Below are positions 43,463 through 53,382 of a stretch of 64,000 bases of DNA, piece by piece. The DNA is taken from contig NZ_JARUBN010000001.1 of NCBI RefSeq assembly GCF_029626265.1, forward strand, positions 5,087,001 to 5,151,000. The letters run 5' to 3'. This stretch comes from Micromonospora sp. WMMD1102. GTDB taxonomy: Bacteria; Actinomycetota; Actinomycetes; Mycobacteriales; Micromonosporaceae. The position numbers were made by a program, and so were the translations under genes. Position 1 is the stretch's first letter, and each line of letters begins with the position of its first letter. The notes under the pieces are model-generated. The model ran no database searches. It worked only from the letters and a program-made list of their open reading frames with translations, and was not told the DNA's origin.

Positions 43463-44410
43463 TCACGAACCCTCTCGCCAGCCGGCCGCCTCGAGCGCGG
43501 CGCGCACCTGTGCCACCACGTACTCCGGCTTGCGACGCACGTCGAAGGCGGTGAAGCGCAGGATGCGGTCGCCGGCCACCCAGATCTCGTTCTGCCGACG
43601 CAGGTCCGCCGCCCAGTGTCGGGCGTCCATGTGGTGTGCGCCGTCGACCTCGGCGTGCAGCCGCCACCGCCGCCAGTAGGCGTCGAGATACCGCACCCCA
43701 CCCCTCGCATCCTTGCGGCGCTCCTGCTGATCCGGCGGCGGCAGTCGGTGACGGCGGCAGAGCCGAACGAAGTCGATCTCGGAGAGCGCCTCCGCCCCGC
43801 CCGCCACGTCTGCCATCGTCTGCCGCATCAGCACCCGCCGCCGCAGCTGGGGCATCCGCTCGATCACCGCGTCGATCTCGGCCGGCGTGACCCGGCGTTG
43901 CTGGCAACCAGCCGCGAGAATCACCTGTGCGTCGTCGTCGCTGGGCGCCCACTGTGCCGCGTCGACGATGGCCCGGGCCATCGTGGTGCGATCTGGTCGG
44001 CCCCGCTGCCGGTCGACGTCGGGCAGGTGCCGGGTTCGGCGTACGCGTACGGCTGGCAGACCCAACGGCAGCCGGCGCAGCAGGTCGGGTGCCCTCTTGC
44101 CGTACGGAACGAGCACGTCGACCACATCGCTGCGCCACGCCCCACGTAGCCCGCCCGCCCGGGCCGACGCCAAGCCGGCGAGCAGCGCGCTGTCACCAGC
44201 GGCGAGCACCGCCACCCACCAGTGCTGCTCCCGCCTGAGCTGGCCGCCTTGGGTGATCAGTACGTTACGAGCCACCCGGCGCCAGCGGCCGGTGCTCACC
44301 AGGTGCCGCACCTTCGAGGGAGTCAACTCCGCGACCGCCTGACTCCAGGTGATCACCCCAGCCTGCTCAAACAGCAACCACTCCAACCCGCTTGCCCCAT
44401 CGCCCGGCAT
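43463..44410 (-). CDS. AbiEi-like N-terminus plus DUF559 nuclease-like protein
   Basis: A 315-residue protein. The N-terminal part (LEWLLFEQAGVITWSQAVAE, VRHLVSTGRWRRVARNVLIT) resembles the winged helix of AbiEi-type antitoxins. The C-terminal 100 residues are DUF559, a Vsr-like PD-(D/E)xK fold: LHAEVDGAHHMDARHWAADL, RRQNEIWVAGDRILRFTAFD, with Glu, Asp and Arg/Lys positions suited to metal-dependent nuclease chemistry. Such proteins are common in actinobacteria, often in several copies, with unknown role. ATG at 44410 is chosen; the frame upstream runs into a low-complexity tract and dnaE shadow. Confidence 0.8.
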   Translation of the reverse strand: MPGDGASGLEWLLFEQAGVITWSQAVAELTPSKVRHLVSTGRWRRVARNVLITQGGQLRREQHWWVAVLAAGDSALLAGLASARAGGLRGAWRSDVVDVLVPYGKRAPDLLRRLPLGLPAVRVRRTRHLPDVDRQRGRPDRTTMARAIVDAAQWAPSDDDAQVILAAGCQQRRVTPAEIDAVIERMPQLRRRVLMRQTMADVAGGAEALSEIDFVRLCRRHRLPPPDQQERRKDARGGVRYLDAYWRRWRLHAEVDGAHHMDARHWAADLRRQNEIWVAGDRILRFTAFDVRRKPEYVVAQVRAALEAAGWREGS

Positions 44411-44489
44411 CCGCACCCGCCGATCAAACCGCACGGTGTGTGCAGTTACTGTCGCTCCCACGACATCAAGTGCGCACACCACCGCGCCA

Positions 44490-44537
44490 CCCCACCACCC
44501 CACCACCGCGCCACCCCACCCCGCGCCACCCAACCCC
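44490..44537 (-). other. G-rich tract with G-quadruplex potential after dnaE
   Basis: Five runs of four C on the plus strand (44490, 44498, 44514, 44519, 44534) give five G4 runs on the transcribed-sense minus strand, with loops of 1 to 12 bases. It lies just downstream of the dnaE stop and before the DUF559 gene. Confidence 0.5.
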
Positions 44538-44571
44538 GCGCCACCGCGCGCCGCGCGGCACAGCGCGCGGG

Positions 44572-47500
44572 TCAGCCCGCGACGGCGCTCGGGCCGAGCA
44601 GGGCCTTGAGGTCGGCCATCAGGGCGGTGGTGGGTGCGACCCGGAGCGGGCTGAGCCGCAGCAGGGTGGCCCGGGAGCCGTTGACCAGCTTGACGTGCAC
44701 CTCGGCCGAGCCGGGATGGCTGGTCAGCACCTCGCGGAGGCGTTCGACGAGCGGCGGCGTGCAGCGGGACGGCGGCAGGGCCAGCACCACCGGCTTGACC
44801 TCGTCCGGCGCGGTGATGTCCGGCATCGACAGGTCCATCGCCATCAGCCGGGGCTGGTCGTCGCGCCGGTCGATCCGGCCCTTGACCACCACGATCGCGT
44901 CCTCGGCGATGTACTGCCCGACCAGCTCGTAGGTGTTCGGGAAGAAGAGCACCTCGACCGCGCCGCCCAGGTCCTCCAGGCTGGCCGAGGCCCAGGCCCG
45001 GCCCTGCTTGGTGATCCGGCGCTGCACCCCGGAGAGGATGCCGGCCAGCGTCACCACCTGCCCGTCGGCGACCCCGCCCTCCTCGGAGAGCGCCGCGATC
45101 GACATGTCGGCGGCGGCGGCCAGTACGTGCTCGACCCCGAAGAGCGGATGGTCGGAGACATAGAGGCCGAGCATCTCGCGTTCGAAGGTGAGCAGGTCGG
45201 TCTTGTCCCACTCGCCGTCCGGGATCGGCGGGGTCACCACCATCGCGCCGGCGGACTCGCCACCGGCGGCGAAGGCGTCCCCGAAGAGGTCGTACTGGCC
45301 GACGGCCTCGTTGCGCTTCTGCGCCACGAACGAGTCGATCGCGTCGGCGTGTACGGCGAGCAGCCCCTTGCGGGTGTGCCCGAGCGAGTCGAACGCCCCC
45401 GACTTGATGAGTGATTCGATTGTGCGCTTGTTGCAGACCACCGCGTCGACCTTGCGGAGGAAGTCGTAGAAGTCGGTGAAGTTGCCCTTCTCCTTGCGGG
45501 CCCGCCGGATCGACTCGACCACGTTCGCGCCGACGTTGCGGACCGCGCCGAGCCCGAACCGGATGTCCGCGCCGACGGCGGCGAACCGGGCGTTGGACTC
45601 GTTCACGTCCGGCGGCAGCACCTTGATGCCCATCCGCCGGCACTCGGCCAGGTAGACCGCCGACTTGTCCTTGTCGTCGCCGACCGAGGTGAGCAGCGCC
45701 GACATGTACTCGGCCGGATAGTTCGCCTTCAGGTAGGCGGTCCAGTACGAGACCACGCCGTACGCCGCGCTGTGCGCCTTGTTGAACGCGTAGTCGGAGA
45801 ACGGGACCAGGATGTCCCAGAGCGTCTTGATCGCCGCGTCGCTGTAGCCGTTCTCCTTCATGCCGGCGGCGAACGGCGCGAACTCCTTGTCGAGGATCTC
45901 CTTCTTCTTCTTGCCCATCGCCCGGCGCAGCAGGTCGGCCTTGCCGAGCGAGTACCCGGCCACCTTCTGCGCGATCGCCATGACCTGCTCCTGGTAGACG
46001 ATCAGCCCGTAGGTGTCGCCGAGGATCTCTGCCAGGGACTCGGCGAGTTCGGGGTGGATCGGCACCACCGGCTTGCGGTTGTTCTTCCGGTCGGCGTACT
46101 CGTTGTGCGCGTTGGCGCCCATCGGGCCGGGCCGGTAGAGCGCGCCGACCGCCGAGATGTCCTCGAAGTTGTCCGGTGCCATCGACCGCAGCAGCGCCCG
46201 CATCGGCCCGCCGTCGAACTGGAACACCCCGAGGGTGTCGCCCCGGCCGAGCAGCGCGTACGTCGCCTTGTCGTCCAGCGGCAGGTCCTCCAGGACGAGG
46301 TTCTCGCCCCGGTTCTCCCGGATCGCGTCCAGCGCGTCGTCCATGATGGTCAGGTTGCGCAGGCCGAGGAAGTCCATCTTGAGCAGGCCGATGGTCTCGC
46401 AGGCACCCATGTCCCACTGGGTGATGATCGAGCCGTCCTGCTCGCGTTTCTGGATCGGCAGCACGTCCACGAGCGGGTCCCGGGACAGGATCACCCCGGC
46501 CGCGTGCACCCCCCACTGCCGCTTCAGCCCCTCCAGGCCCTTGGCGGTGTCGACGACCTTGCGTACCTCGCCGTCGCCGTCGTAGAGCTGCCGGAACTCG
46601 GCCGCCTCCGGATAGCGCGGGTGGCCCGGGTCGAAGATGCCGCCGAGCGGGATGTCCTTGCCCATCACCGCCGGCGGCATCGCCTTGGTGATCCGGTCGC
46701 CCATCGCGAACGGATAGCCGAGGACCCGGGCCGCGTCCTTGATCGCCGCCTTGGCCTTGATCGTCCCGTACGTGATGATCTGCGCGACCCGCTCCGCGCC
46801 GTACTTCTCGGTGGCGTAGCGGATCATGTCGCCGCGCCTACGCTCGTCGAAGTCCATGTCGATGTCGGGCATCGAGACGCGGTCGGGGTTCAGGAACCGC
46901 TCGAAGAGCAGGCCGTGCGCCATCGGGTCCAGTTCGGTGATGCCCAGCGCGTACGCGATGAGCGCACCCGCCGCCGAGCCACGACCCGGCCCGACCCGGA
47001 TCCCCTCCCGCTTGGCGTACGCGACCAGGTCGGCGGTGACCAGGAAGTAGCCGGGGAAGCCCATCTTGAGGATGACGTCGAGTTCGTACTCCGCCTGCTG
47101 GCGCCGGTCCTCCGGCACCCCACCGGGGAACCGGCGTTGCAACCCGCGCATCACCTCGGCGCGCAGGTAGCTCTCCTCGGTCTCCCCCGCCGGCACCGGG
47201 AACTGCGGCATCAGGTTGCGCGAGGCGAACAGCTCGGAGTAGTCGCCGATCCGCTCGGCAATCTCCAGCGTGCTGTCGCAGGCCCCCGGCACCTCCGTGT
47301 CCCACAGGGCGCGCATCTCGGCCGGCGACTTCAGGTAGAAGTCCCGGGCGTCGAACTTGAACCGCTTCGGGTCGGCCAGCGTCGAACCGGACTGCACGCA
47401 GAGCAGCACCTCGTGCGCGTCGGCGTCCTTGGCGTACGTGTAGTGCAGGTCGTTGGTGGCCACCGGCTTGAGGTTGAGCTTCTTGCCCAGCCGGATCAGG

Positions 47501-48105
47501 TCCTGCCGGATCCGGGTCTCGATGTCGAGCCCGTGGTCCATCACCTCGAGGTAGTAGTTCTCCGCCCCGAAGATGTCCCGGAACTCGGCCGCCGACTCGC
47601 ACGCCTTGTCGAAGTTGCCGATCCGCAGCCAGGTCTGCACCTCGCCGGAGGGGCAGCCGGTGGTGGCGATGAGCCCCTTGCCGTACTGGTGCAGCAGTTC
47701 CCGGTCGGCGCGCGGCTTGAAGTAGTAACCCTCCAGGCTGGCCCGGGACTGCAACCGGAACAGGTTCCGCAGCCCGTCGGCGTCAGCCGCGAGCATCGTC
47801 ATGTGGGTGTAGGCGCCACCACCGGAGACGTCGTTCTCGCCGCCGTCAGCCCAGCGCACCCGGGTCCGCTCCCGCCGGTCCGTCCCCGGGGTCAGGTACA
47901 TCTCGCTGCCGATGATCGGCTTCACGCCGGCGGCCTTGGCCTGCTTGTGGAAGTCGTAGGCCCCGAAGAGGTTGCCGTGGTCGGTCATGGCCAGGGCCGG
48001 CATGCCGAGCCGGTCGGTCTCGGCGAACAGCTCCTTGAGTCGGGCCGCCCCGTCGAGCATCGAATACTCTGTGTGTACGTGCAGGTGCACGAACGAGTCA
48101 GACAC
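44572..48105 (-). CDS. dnaE: DNA polymerase III alpha subunit, replicative
   Basis: The main replicative polymerase of actinobacteria (DnaE1), 1177 residues. The N-terminal PHP exonuclease-like domain starts [16 protein letters not shown] (residues 5-20) and has MTDHGNLFG; its metal residues appear intact, as in proofreading DnaE1 proteins. The polymerase palm carries [17 protein letters not shown] and the catalytic [13 protein letters not shown] near residue 415. Later come [17 protein letters not shown], the tandem HhH region and a C-terminal OB fold ([20 protein letters not shown]). GTG at 48105 has GGAAGGGGG upstream; the frame further upstream is not conserved. Confidence 0.98.
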   Translation of the reverse strand: MSDSFVHLHVHTEYSMLDGAARLKELFAETDRLGMPALAMTDHGNLFGAYDFHKQAKAAGVKPIIGSEMYLTPGTDRRERTRVRWADGGENDVSGGGAYTHMTMLAADADGLRNLFRLQSRASLEGYYFKPRADRELLHQYGKGLIATTGCPSGEVQTWLRIGNFDKACESAAEFRDIFGAENYYLEVMDHGLDIETRIRQDLIRLGKKLNLKPVATNDLHYTYAKDADAHEVLLCVQSGSTLADPKRFKFDARDFYLKSPAEMRALWDTEVPGACDSTLEIAERIGDYSELFASRNLMPQFPVPAGETEESYLRAEVMRGLQRRFPGGVPEDRRQQAEYELDVILKMGFPGYFLVTADLVAYAKREGIRVGPGRGSAAGALIAYALGITELDPMAHGLLFERFLNPDRVSMPDIDMDFDERRRGDMIRYATEKYGAERVAQIITYGTIKAKAAIKDAARVLGYPFAMGDRITKAMPPAVMGKDIPLGGIFDPGHPRYPEAAEFRQLYDGDGEVRKVVDTAKGLEGLKRQWGVHAAGVILSRDPLVDVLPIQKREQDGSIITQWDMGACETIGLLKMDFLGLRNLTIMDDALDAIRENRGENLVLEDLPLDDKATYALLGRGDTLGVFQFDGGPMRALLRSMAPDNFEDISAVGALYRPGPMGANAHNEYADRKNNRKPVVPIHPELAESLAEILGDTYGLIVYQEQVMAIAQKVAGYSLGKADLLRRAMGKKKKEILDKEFAPFAAGMKENGYSDAAIKTLWDILVPFSDYAFNKAHSAAYGVVSYWTAYLKANYPAEYMSALLTSVGDDKDKSAVYLAECRRMGIKVLPPDVNESNARFAAVGADIRFGLGAVRNVGANVVESIRRARKEKGNFTDFYDFLRKVDAVVCNKRTIESLIKSGAFDSLGHTRKGLLAVHADAIDSFVAQKRNEAVGQYDLFGDAFAAGGESAGAMVVTPPIPDGEWDKTDLLTFEREMLGLYVSDHPLFGVEHVLAAAADMSIAALSEEGGVADGQVVTLAGILSGVQRRITKQGRAWASASLEDLGGAVEVLFFPNTYELVGQYIAEDAIVVVKGRIDRRDDQPRLMAMDLSMPDITAPDEVKPVVLALPPSRCTPPLVERLREVLTSHPGSAEVHVKLVNGSRATLLRLSPLRVAPTTALMADLKALLGPSAVAG

Positions 48106-48393
48106 CCAGGGCCCCCTTCCCTCACCCGGGCCGCCGGCCCGCCCGCCGACGGACGGTCGACGGCGGCTGCCGGTCACCCAGCGACGCATCCCCCAACGGC
48201 AGCACCGCGCGACGCCGGCCGGGCACCGGCCGGACGGCACCGACCGTGCCCCGGCACCGGGTCAGCACCCCGACGGCGCGACTGCCGGCCACCGAGCCTA
48301 GTCCCCGGGCCCGTCTGGCTCCAGGCTTGACACCACCCCTCCGGGCGAGCTGTCCCACATTCCACCCCGGGCGTATCGTCGACCGGCGGCGGG

Positions 48394-50274
48394 TCAGCGG
48401 GCGAACGGCTCCAGCATCATCGAGGCGGCCTGGAGCCAGGCGTCCCGGGTCTCCTGGGCCAGCTGGGCGTACTCGATCGAAGAGCCGGTCTCCAGCGCCG
48501 GGTCGTACGGCACCACCGCCACCGCCCGGGTCCGGGTGGCGAAGTGCCGCTTCAGGTCGTCCAGCAGCGGGGAGCGGCCCGGGGTCGGGCAGGAGAGCAG
48601 GGTGACCGCGTTGTCCGCCAGCTCACCCATGCCGATGTCGTGCAGCAGGTCGAGCATCCAGTCGGCGGTGAACGCGGCGTCCTCCCGGGGCACGGTGGTG
48701 ACGACCAGCTGGTCGGCGGCGCGCAGCACCGTCTGCCAGTTGGAACTCTCCACGTTGTTGCCGGTGTCCACACAGATCACGTCGTGGGTTCGGCGGAGGA
48801 GTTCCAGTACCCGCCGGACGGTGTGCTGGTCGAGACGCTGGGCGAACCGGGGACTCTCCTCACCGGCCAGTACGTCGTACGAGCCGTCGGAGGCGTGCCG
48901 GAGGTAGTCGTCGAGCCGGTCGAGCAACTGGTTGCTGGGCAGCGCCTCGATCTCGATCAGGTCGGCGACCAGGTGCCGGATGGTCCGGGCGTGCCGGGCG
49001 CTGCCGGCCCGCAGTCCGAGGGTGCCGCGCAGTTCGTTGTCGTCCCAGGCGAGCACGCCGCGGCCGCGTACGCTGCCGACCGTCGCGGCGCCGAGCACCG
49101 TCGCCGTGGTCTTGTGCACGCCGCCCTTCGGGTTGGCGAAGGCGACCACCCGGGGCGAGCCGAGTTCGCGGCGGAGCACGTTGCGGGCGCGTTCCACCTC
49201 GGGATCGGCCGACCGCTGCGGCCGACCGGCGAAGGGGTCCAGGCTGGCCCGCCGGGCCACCGGGGCGTAACCGACGTCGGCCGCCGGATAGTTGCCGGCC
49301 GGTGGCGGTGCCGGGCCGACCGGCGGGGCCGCCGGGGTGACCGGGGGCGCCAGCGAGGCCCGGGGCGCCGGAATCGACCTGCCGGCGGCCGGCGGCGGCA
49401 GGGCGGGCGCGGCGCCGGGGTCGGGGCGGCGGGCCGGGGGCGGCGGGCCGGGGGCGGCGGGCCGGGGTGCCGGCACCACCGGCGGAGGCTGGTAGCCGCC
49501 GCCGAGTCCGGCGTAGCGGGACTCGCCGGGGTAGTCCGGGCCGGCCGGTTCGGATCGGTACGGCTCGGGTTCGCCCCGGTGGTAGCCGGGGTCGGGCCGG
49601 TAGCCGCCGGGCTGGTAGCCCGGTTCCCGGCGGTCGGCGGCGCCGGGCCGGTGGTCAGGGCCGGGCCGGAAGCCCGGCTCGGCGGGATGGGCCGGCCCGG
49701 CCCGGTAACCGGGGTCGGCCGCTCGCCCCGCCCCGAACCCGGGGTCGGCCGTTCGCCCCACCCCGAAGCCGGGATCGGTCGGTCGCCCCACCCCGAACCC
49801 GGGGTCGGTTGGTCGCCCTGGCCCCGGACCCGGCTCAGCCGGGCGCCCTGACCCGAAACCCGGGTCGGCCGGTCGCCCCGCCCCGAGCCCGGGGTCGGTC
49901 GGTCGTCCTGGCCCGAAGCCGGGGTCGGCCGGTCGTCCTGAACCGAAGCCGGGATCGGGGCGGTAGCCACTCTCCAGGGCCGCGTAGCGGGACTCGGCCG
50001 GCTGGCCGGCTCCGCCGTAGCCGGACGCGGGCGGATACCCGGCTCCGGCCGGGTAGCCCGGGGCGGGTGGCCGGGGGTCGCGTTCCGGGCGGCCGGGATA
50101 ACCGGCGGACCGGCCGGCGGCGTGGCCGCCCTCGGCGGCGGGCTCCGGCCCGGGACGCTCGCCGACGGTCTGCTGCTCGTCGGTGCGGCCGCCGTGCAGG
50201 GCCCGGTCGAGCAGCGCCCGCCAGCGCGGCGCTGATTCCGCCGGCCGGCCCCAGCCGGTCTCGGTGCCGTCCAC
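48394..50274 (-). CDS. MinD/ParA-like ATPase with long repeat-rich N-terminus
   Basis: A 626-residue protein. The C-terminal 260 residues form a deviant Walker A ATPase: VVAFANPKGGVHKTTATVLG near residue 380, the Walker-B-like strand DVICVDTGNNVESSNWQTVL, and VVTTVPREDAAFTADWMLD. The first 350 residues are disordered and Pro/Gly/Arg-rich, with eight 10-residue repeats (DPGFGxGRPx). The arrangement recalls EspI-type ATPases of type VII secretion loci and other actinobacterial MinD-like proteins, but no ESX genes are near. GTG at 50274 has GGGAGGGG upstream. The next gene on the strand lies 135 bp upstream and encodes a membrane protein that could be its anchor (inference). Confidence 0.82.
   Translation of the reverse strand: MDGTETGWGRPAESAPRWRALLDRALHGGRTDEQQTVGERPGPEPAAEGGHAAGRSAGYPGRPERDPRPPAPGYPAGAGYPPASGYGGAGQPAESRYAALESGYRPDPGFGSGRPADPGFGPGRPTDPGLGAGRPADPGFGSGRPAEPGPGPGRPTDPGFGVGRPTDPGFGVGRTADPGFGAGRAADPGYRAGPAHPAEPGFRPGPDHRPGAADRREPGYQPGGYRPDPGYHRGEPEPYRSEPAGPDYPGESRYAGLGGGYQPPPVVPAPRPAAPGPPPPARRPDPGAAPALPPPAAGRSIPAPRASLAPPVTPAAPPVGPAPPPAGNYPAADVGYAPVARRASLDPFAGRPQRSADPEVERARNVLRRELGSPRVVAFANPKGGVHKTTATVLGAATVGSVRGRGVLAWDDNELRGTLGLRAGSARHARTIRHLVADLIEIEALPSNQLLDRLDDYLRHASDGSYDVLAGEESPRFAQRLDQHTVRRVLELLRRTHDVICVDTGNNVESSNWQTVLRAADQLVVTTVPREDAAFTADWMLDLLHDIGMGELADNAVTLLSCPTPGRSPLLDDLKRHFATRTRAVAVVPYDPALETGSSIEYAQLAQETRDAWLQAASMMLEPFAR
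49711..49950 (-). repeat. Eight 30-bp tandem repeats in the MinD-like gene
   Basis: Exactly eight 30-bp units run from 49711 to 49950 (GGGGTCGGCCGxTCG-type, diverged by a few bases each). They encode the decapeptide DPGFGxGRPx. Unit 5 is the most diverged. Confidence 0.93.
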
Positions 50275-50409
50275 GGCTCGCCCCTCCCAGCACCATCGGT
50301 CCCCGCCCTGACAGGCTACGAAGCAAACCCTATTCGGGCCACCTAGGGAGCGCACCCACCGCCGTCGGCGTGCCCGCCGTCGACCAGACGTCCATCGTGC
50401 CGTTCACCG

Positions 50410-51537
50410 TCATGTTCCGTCGACCGCCCCGGTGGTGGCCAGTTCGGCCGGGGGTGCGTCGACAGGCGGCCGCTCCGACGGTATCTCGGCCGGCGCCGAT
50501 CCGGGCGGCAGGTCCGGCTCCGGCGGAGCGTCCTCGACCGGAGGGTCCACGGTGGGCGGAGGCTCCGTCGGGTCGGAACCGGTCGGGCCGGCGGTCCGGG
50601 TGAGCGACGGGTCGGCGGGCGGCACGACCGCCGGAGCGGCCGACGAGGCCGAGGTCGGCGGGGCGGCCGGGTCGCCGCCGGGGCCCGGTCCGGCGGTCGG
50701 GTCGGCACCGCTCGCCGGCAGACTGGCGTCGGCCGGTGGGCGCGCCACGCCGTCCTGCTCGGGCAGGGGCGGGGTGAAGACGGTACGGTCCAGCCGCCGC
50801 ACCTCCGGCGCCGGGTCCACCGCGCGTACCTCGGGGCGGGCGGCGATCCGCTCCAGCGTGGCCGGATCGCCGCGCACCACGGCCGCGTAGAGACACGAGC
50901 AGCGGGCCCGGTAGGCGGTCGCCTCCTCGTCGGCGACCCGGGCGCCGCTGGCGTAGAACTGGCGCAGTTCCCGCTCCCGGGCGCCCTCGCCGGCGATCGC
51001 GGCGGCCCGCTCCTGGTAGTCCCGGGCCTCCCCGTCCTTGCGCGCGGCGACGTCGGACATCCCGGCCAGCACGTCGTCCGGGAGACGCAGCGCCGGGATC
51101 CGCACGATCTCGGTCTGGGTGCCGGGACGCCACAGCCGGGCGAAGACCTCGGAGACACCGATCCCGGTCAGCACCGGGGTCAGCCGGTCCGGTGCCAGAT
51201 AGGCCGACATGGTGACCAGGGCGTACGTCTGCTCCGCCGGCTCGACCGCGCCGGCGGAGACGAGCGACCGCAGCTCGGACCGGGCCGCCTCGACATAGCC
51301 GGGGATGGACTGGCCCTGCACCACCCCGACCCGGGTCACCTCGCCGACGGTCCGGTCACCGGCCGGTTGCCGGTCGGCCGCCCAGACGGCGGTGACGAGT
51401 ACCGCCGCCGAGCAGAACAGCGCGACAGTGCTCAGCGTCCGGAGTCGCAGCCGGCCCTGCCCGAGCCGGGCCATCCCCCGGGCCAGGGGCGGCAACAGTC
51501 GGTCGTCCAACTGTCGCAACAGGTCGCCGAGGCGCAC
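50410..51537 (-). CDS. Single-pass membrane protein with Pro-rich tail
   Basis: A 375-residue protein with a cytosolic N-terminus (LGDLLRQLDDRLLPPLARGM), one TM segment near residues 36-54 (LSTVALFCSAAVLVTAVWAA), an extracytoplasmic domain of about 200 residues with two Cys (YRARCSCLYAAVVRGDPATL), and a 110-residue Pro/Ala/Glu-rich tail. It resembles no family I can name. It lies between rluD and the MinD-like gene on the same strand, 39 bp after rluD, and may form an envelope assembly with the ATPase. Confidence 0.72.
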   Translation of the reverse strand: MRLGDLLRQLDDRLLPPLARGMARLGQGRLRLRTLSTVALFCSAAVLVTAVWAADRQPAGDRTVGEVTRVGVVQGQSIPGYVEAARSELRSLVSAGAVEPAEQTYALVTMSAYLAPDRLTPVLTGIGVSEVFARLWRPGTQTEIVRIPALRLPDDVLAGMSDVAARKDGEARDYQERAAAIAGEGARERELRQFYASGARVADEEATAYRARCSCLYAAVVRGDPATLERIAARPEVRAVDPAPEVRRLDRTVFTPPLPEQDGVARPPADASLPASGADPTAGPGPGGDPAAPPTSASSAAPAVVPPADPSLTRTAGPTGSDPTEPPPTVDPPVEDAPPEPDLPPGSAPAEIPSERPPVDAPPAELATTGAVDGT

Positions 51538-51576
51538 GGACGAAACTCCCTCGTCGGGTGATCCCTGCCGGATCGG

Positions 51577-52536
51577 TCAGTCGCGCAGGATGCGGAGTGC
51601 AACTTCCAGGTCGTCAGGGTAGTCGCTGACGAACCGGACCTGCTCGGCCGTCCGGGGGTGCGCGAAGGCCAGTTCGCGGGCGTGCAGCCACTGCCGGGTG
51701 AGGCCGAGCCGGGCCGTGAGGGTCGGATCGGCGCCGTATGTCAGATCACCGACACACGGATGCCGCAGGGTGGAGAGGTGCACCCGGATCTGGTGCGTAC
51801 GCCCGGTCTCCAGCCGTACGTCGAGCAGGCTCGCCGCCGGGAACGCCTCCAGGGTGTCGTAGTGGGTGATGCTCGGCTTGCCGCCGGCCACCACCGCCCA
51901 GCGGTAGTCGTGGATCGGGTGCCTGTCGATCGGCGCGTCGACCGTGCCGCGCAGCGGGTCGAGGTGACCCTGCACCACCGCGTGGTAGCGCTTCTCCACC
52001 TCGCGGGCCTTGAACGCCCGCTTGAGCAGGCTGTACGCCTGTTCGCTCTTGGCCACCGCCATTACCCCGGTGGTGCCGACGTCCAGCCGGTGCACCACGC
52101 CCTGGCGTTCGGCGGCCCCGCTTGTCGCGATGGTATGCCCGAGGGCGGCCAGCCCGCCGATCACGGTCGGCCCGCTCCAGCCGGGGCTCGGGTGCGCGGC
52201 CACCCCGACCGGCTTGTCGACCACCACGATGTCGTCGTCGGAATAGATCACCCGCAGGCCGGGGACCGTCTCGGCGATGACGGTCGGCGCGGTGGGCGGC
52301 GCGGGCAGCACCACCTCCAGCCACGAGCCGGCGCTGACCCGCTCGGACTTGGCCCGGGCGGCGCCGTCGACCAGGGCGTCGCCGGCCTCGACCAGGGCCG
52401 CCGCCACCGTGCGGGAGAGGCCGAAGAGCCGGGACACCGCCTGGTCCAGCCGCATGCCGTCGAGGCCGTCGGGTACCGGCAGCGAGCGGCGGTCACCGGC
52501 CGGGTGCGCCGGACCCGCCTCGGAGATGGAGGTCAC
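51577..52536 (-). CDS. rluD: Ribosomal large subunit pseudouridine synthase (RluA/RluD family)
   Basis: An RNA-modifying enzyme of 319 residues. It has an N-terminal S4 domain ([20 protein letters not shown], near residues 27-46), then the RluA-type catalytic domain with [20 protein letters not shown] near residue 100, the catalytic Asp in [20 protein letters not shown] near residue 149, and [13 protein letters not shown] near residue 239. Specificity for particular 23S rRNA positions cannot be told. ATG overlaps the lspA stop by 4 bp, the usual lspA-rluD coupling. Confidence 0.95.
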   Translation of the reverse strand: MTSISEAGPAHPAGDRRSLPVPDGLDGMRLDQAVSRLFGLSRTVAAALVEAGDALVDGAARAKSERVSAGSWLEVVLPAPPTAPTVIAETVPGLRVIYSDDDIVVVDKPVGVAAHPSPGWSGPTVIGGLAALGHTIATSGAAERQGVVHRLDVGTTGVMAVAKSEQAYSLLKRAFKAREVEKRYHAVVQGHLDPLRGTVDAPIDRHPIHDYRWAVVAGGKPSITHYDTLEAFPAASLLDVRLETGRTHQIRVHLSTLRHPCVGDLTYGADPTLTARLGLTRQWLHARELAFAHPRTAEQVRFVSDYPDDLEVALRILRD

Positions 52537-53255
52537 GTCAGGTCCCGTCGCTCGGTCTCGGTCTCGGCCCGGCCGCCGGCCGGCACGGACCCGGTCGGCG
52601 CCCCGGCCCGCTCGGTGCGGTCGGCGCGCTCGGTGCGGTCGGCGCGCTCGGTGCGGTCGGCGCGCTCGGTGCGGTCGGCGCGCTCGGCCCGATCGCTGCG
52701 GTCGGATCCGGTCGGCGGTCCGCCCGGGTCCTCGGCGGAACCCGCGCCGTCCCTCGCCGGGCGGGAGCGCAGCCGGGTGCCGTCCCGCTGCCGGCCGGTC
52801 AACTCCAGCAGCACCGCCAGGACGACGCCGCTGACCAGGGCACTGTCGGCCAGGTTGAAGATCGGCCAGACCTGGCCGTACGGGTCGAAGAGGCTGACCA
52901 TGTCGACCACGTGCCCGACGAAGACGCCGGGAGCCCGGAAGATCCGGTCGGTCAGGTTGCCGAGGGCACCGCCGAGCACCAGACCGAGGGAGATCGCCCA
53001 GGGCAGTGAGCGCAGCCGCAGCGCCATCCAGCCGATCCAGCCGACCACTCCGGCGGTGACCAGCGGAAAGATCCAGGTGTAGCCGGAGCCGAGACTGAAC
53101 GCCGCTCCGCTGTTGCGGGTCAGGGTCAGGTAGACGGCGCCGCCGAGCAGGCGTACCGGGTCGCGGTCGGCGAGGGTCGCCAGGGCGAGGTGCTTGGTGC
53201 CGAGATCGGCGAGCCAGGCCAGTGCGGCGGTGAGCAGTAGCACCGTGACGGCCAC
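52533..53255 (-). CDS. lspA: Lipoprotein signal peptidase II
   Basis: LspA cleaves the signal peptide of diacylglyceryl-prolipoproteins. Four TM segments are evident, with [14 protein letters not shown] near residue 48 and the catalytic Asp pair in [13 protein letters not shown] near residue 102 and [11 protein letters not shown] near residue 137. At 240 residues it is longer than the usual 160-200 because of a charged C-terminal tail with repeated DRTERA hexapeptides. GTG at 53255 begins right at the first TM segment. The frame is open upstream toward GAGGAAAGG at about 53353, so a longer N-terminus from a non-standard start cannot be excluded. Confidence 0.94.
   Translation of the reverse strand: MAVTVLLLTAALAWLADLGTKHLALATLADRDPVRLLGGAVYLTLTRNSGAAFSLGSGYTWIFPLVTAGVVGWIGWMALRLRSLPWAISLGLVLGGALGNLTDRIFRAPGVFVGHVVDMVSLFDPYGQVWPIFNLADSALVSGVVLAVLLELTGRQRDGTRLRSRPARDGAGSAEDPGGPPTGSDRSDRAERADRTERADRTERADRTERADRTERAGAPTGSVPAGGRAETETERRDLT
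52611..52700 (-). repeat. 18-bp tandem repeats in the lspA 3' part
   Basis: Four identical units of CTCGGTGCGGTCGGCGCG (52611-52682) and one diverged unit to 52700 encode the DRTERA hexapeptide in the cytosolic tail of LspA. The identity of the units suggests recent expansion. Confidence 0.93.
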
Positions 53256-53382
53256 CCGCCGGGCCCGTCCCGGCCCGGACCCGGTCGCCCCGGTCCGCGC
53301 GGTCGACTCGCCGTCGCTGGTCGTCCGCTGGTCGTCGCTGTTCAGCAGGTGTCCCTTTCCTCAGCTCACCACCCGGTGGGGG

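Noticed and set aside
43463..46516. A 1017-codon minus-strand frame joining dnaE sequence to the DUF559 protein
   Set aside because: The first part is an out-of-frame reading of dnaE and only the last 315 codons resemble a protein family.
49711..49950. Possible CRISPR or satellite array of 30-bp units
   Set aside because: Units are contiguous, diverge like coding sequence and encode decapeptides inside a MinD-like gene.
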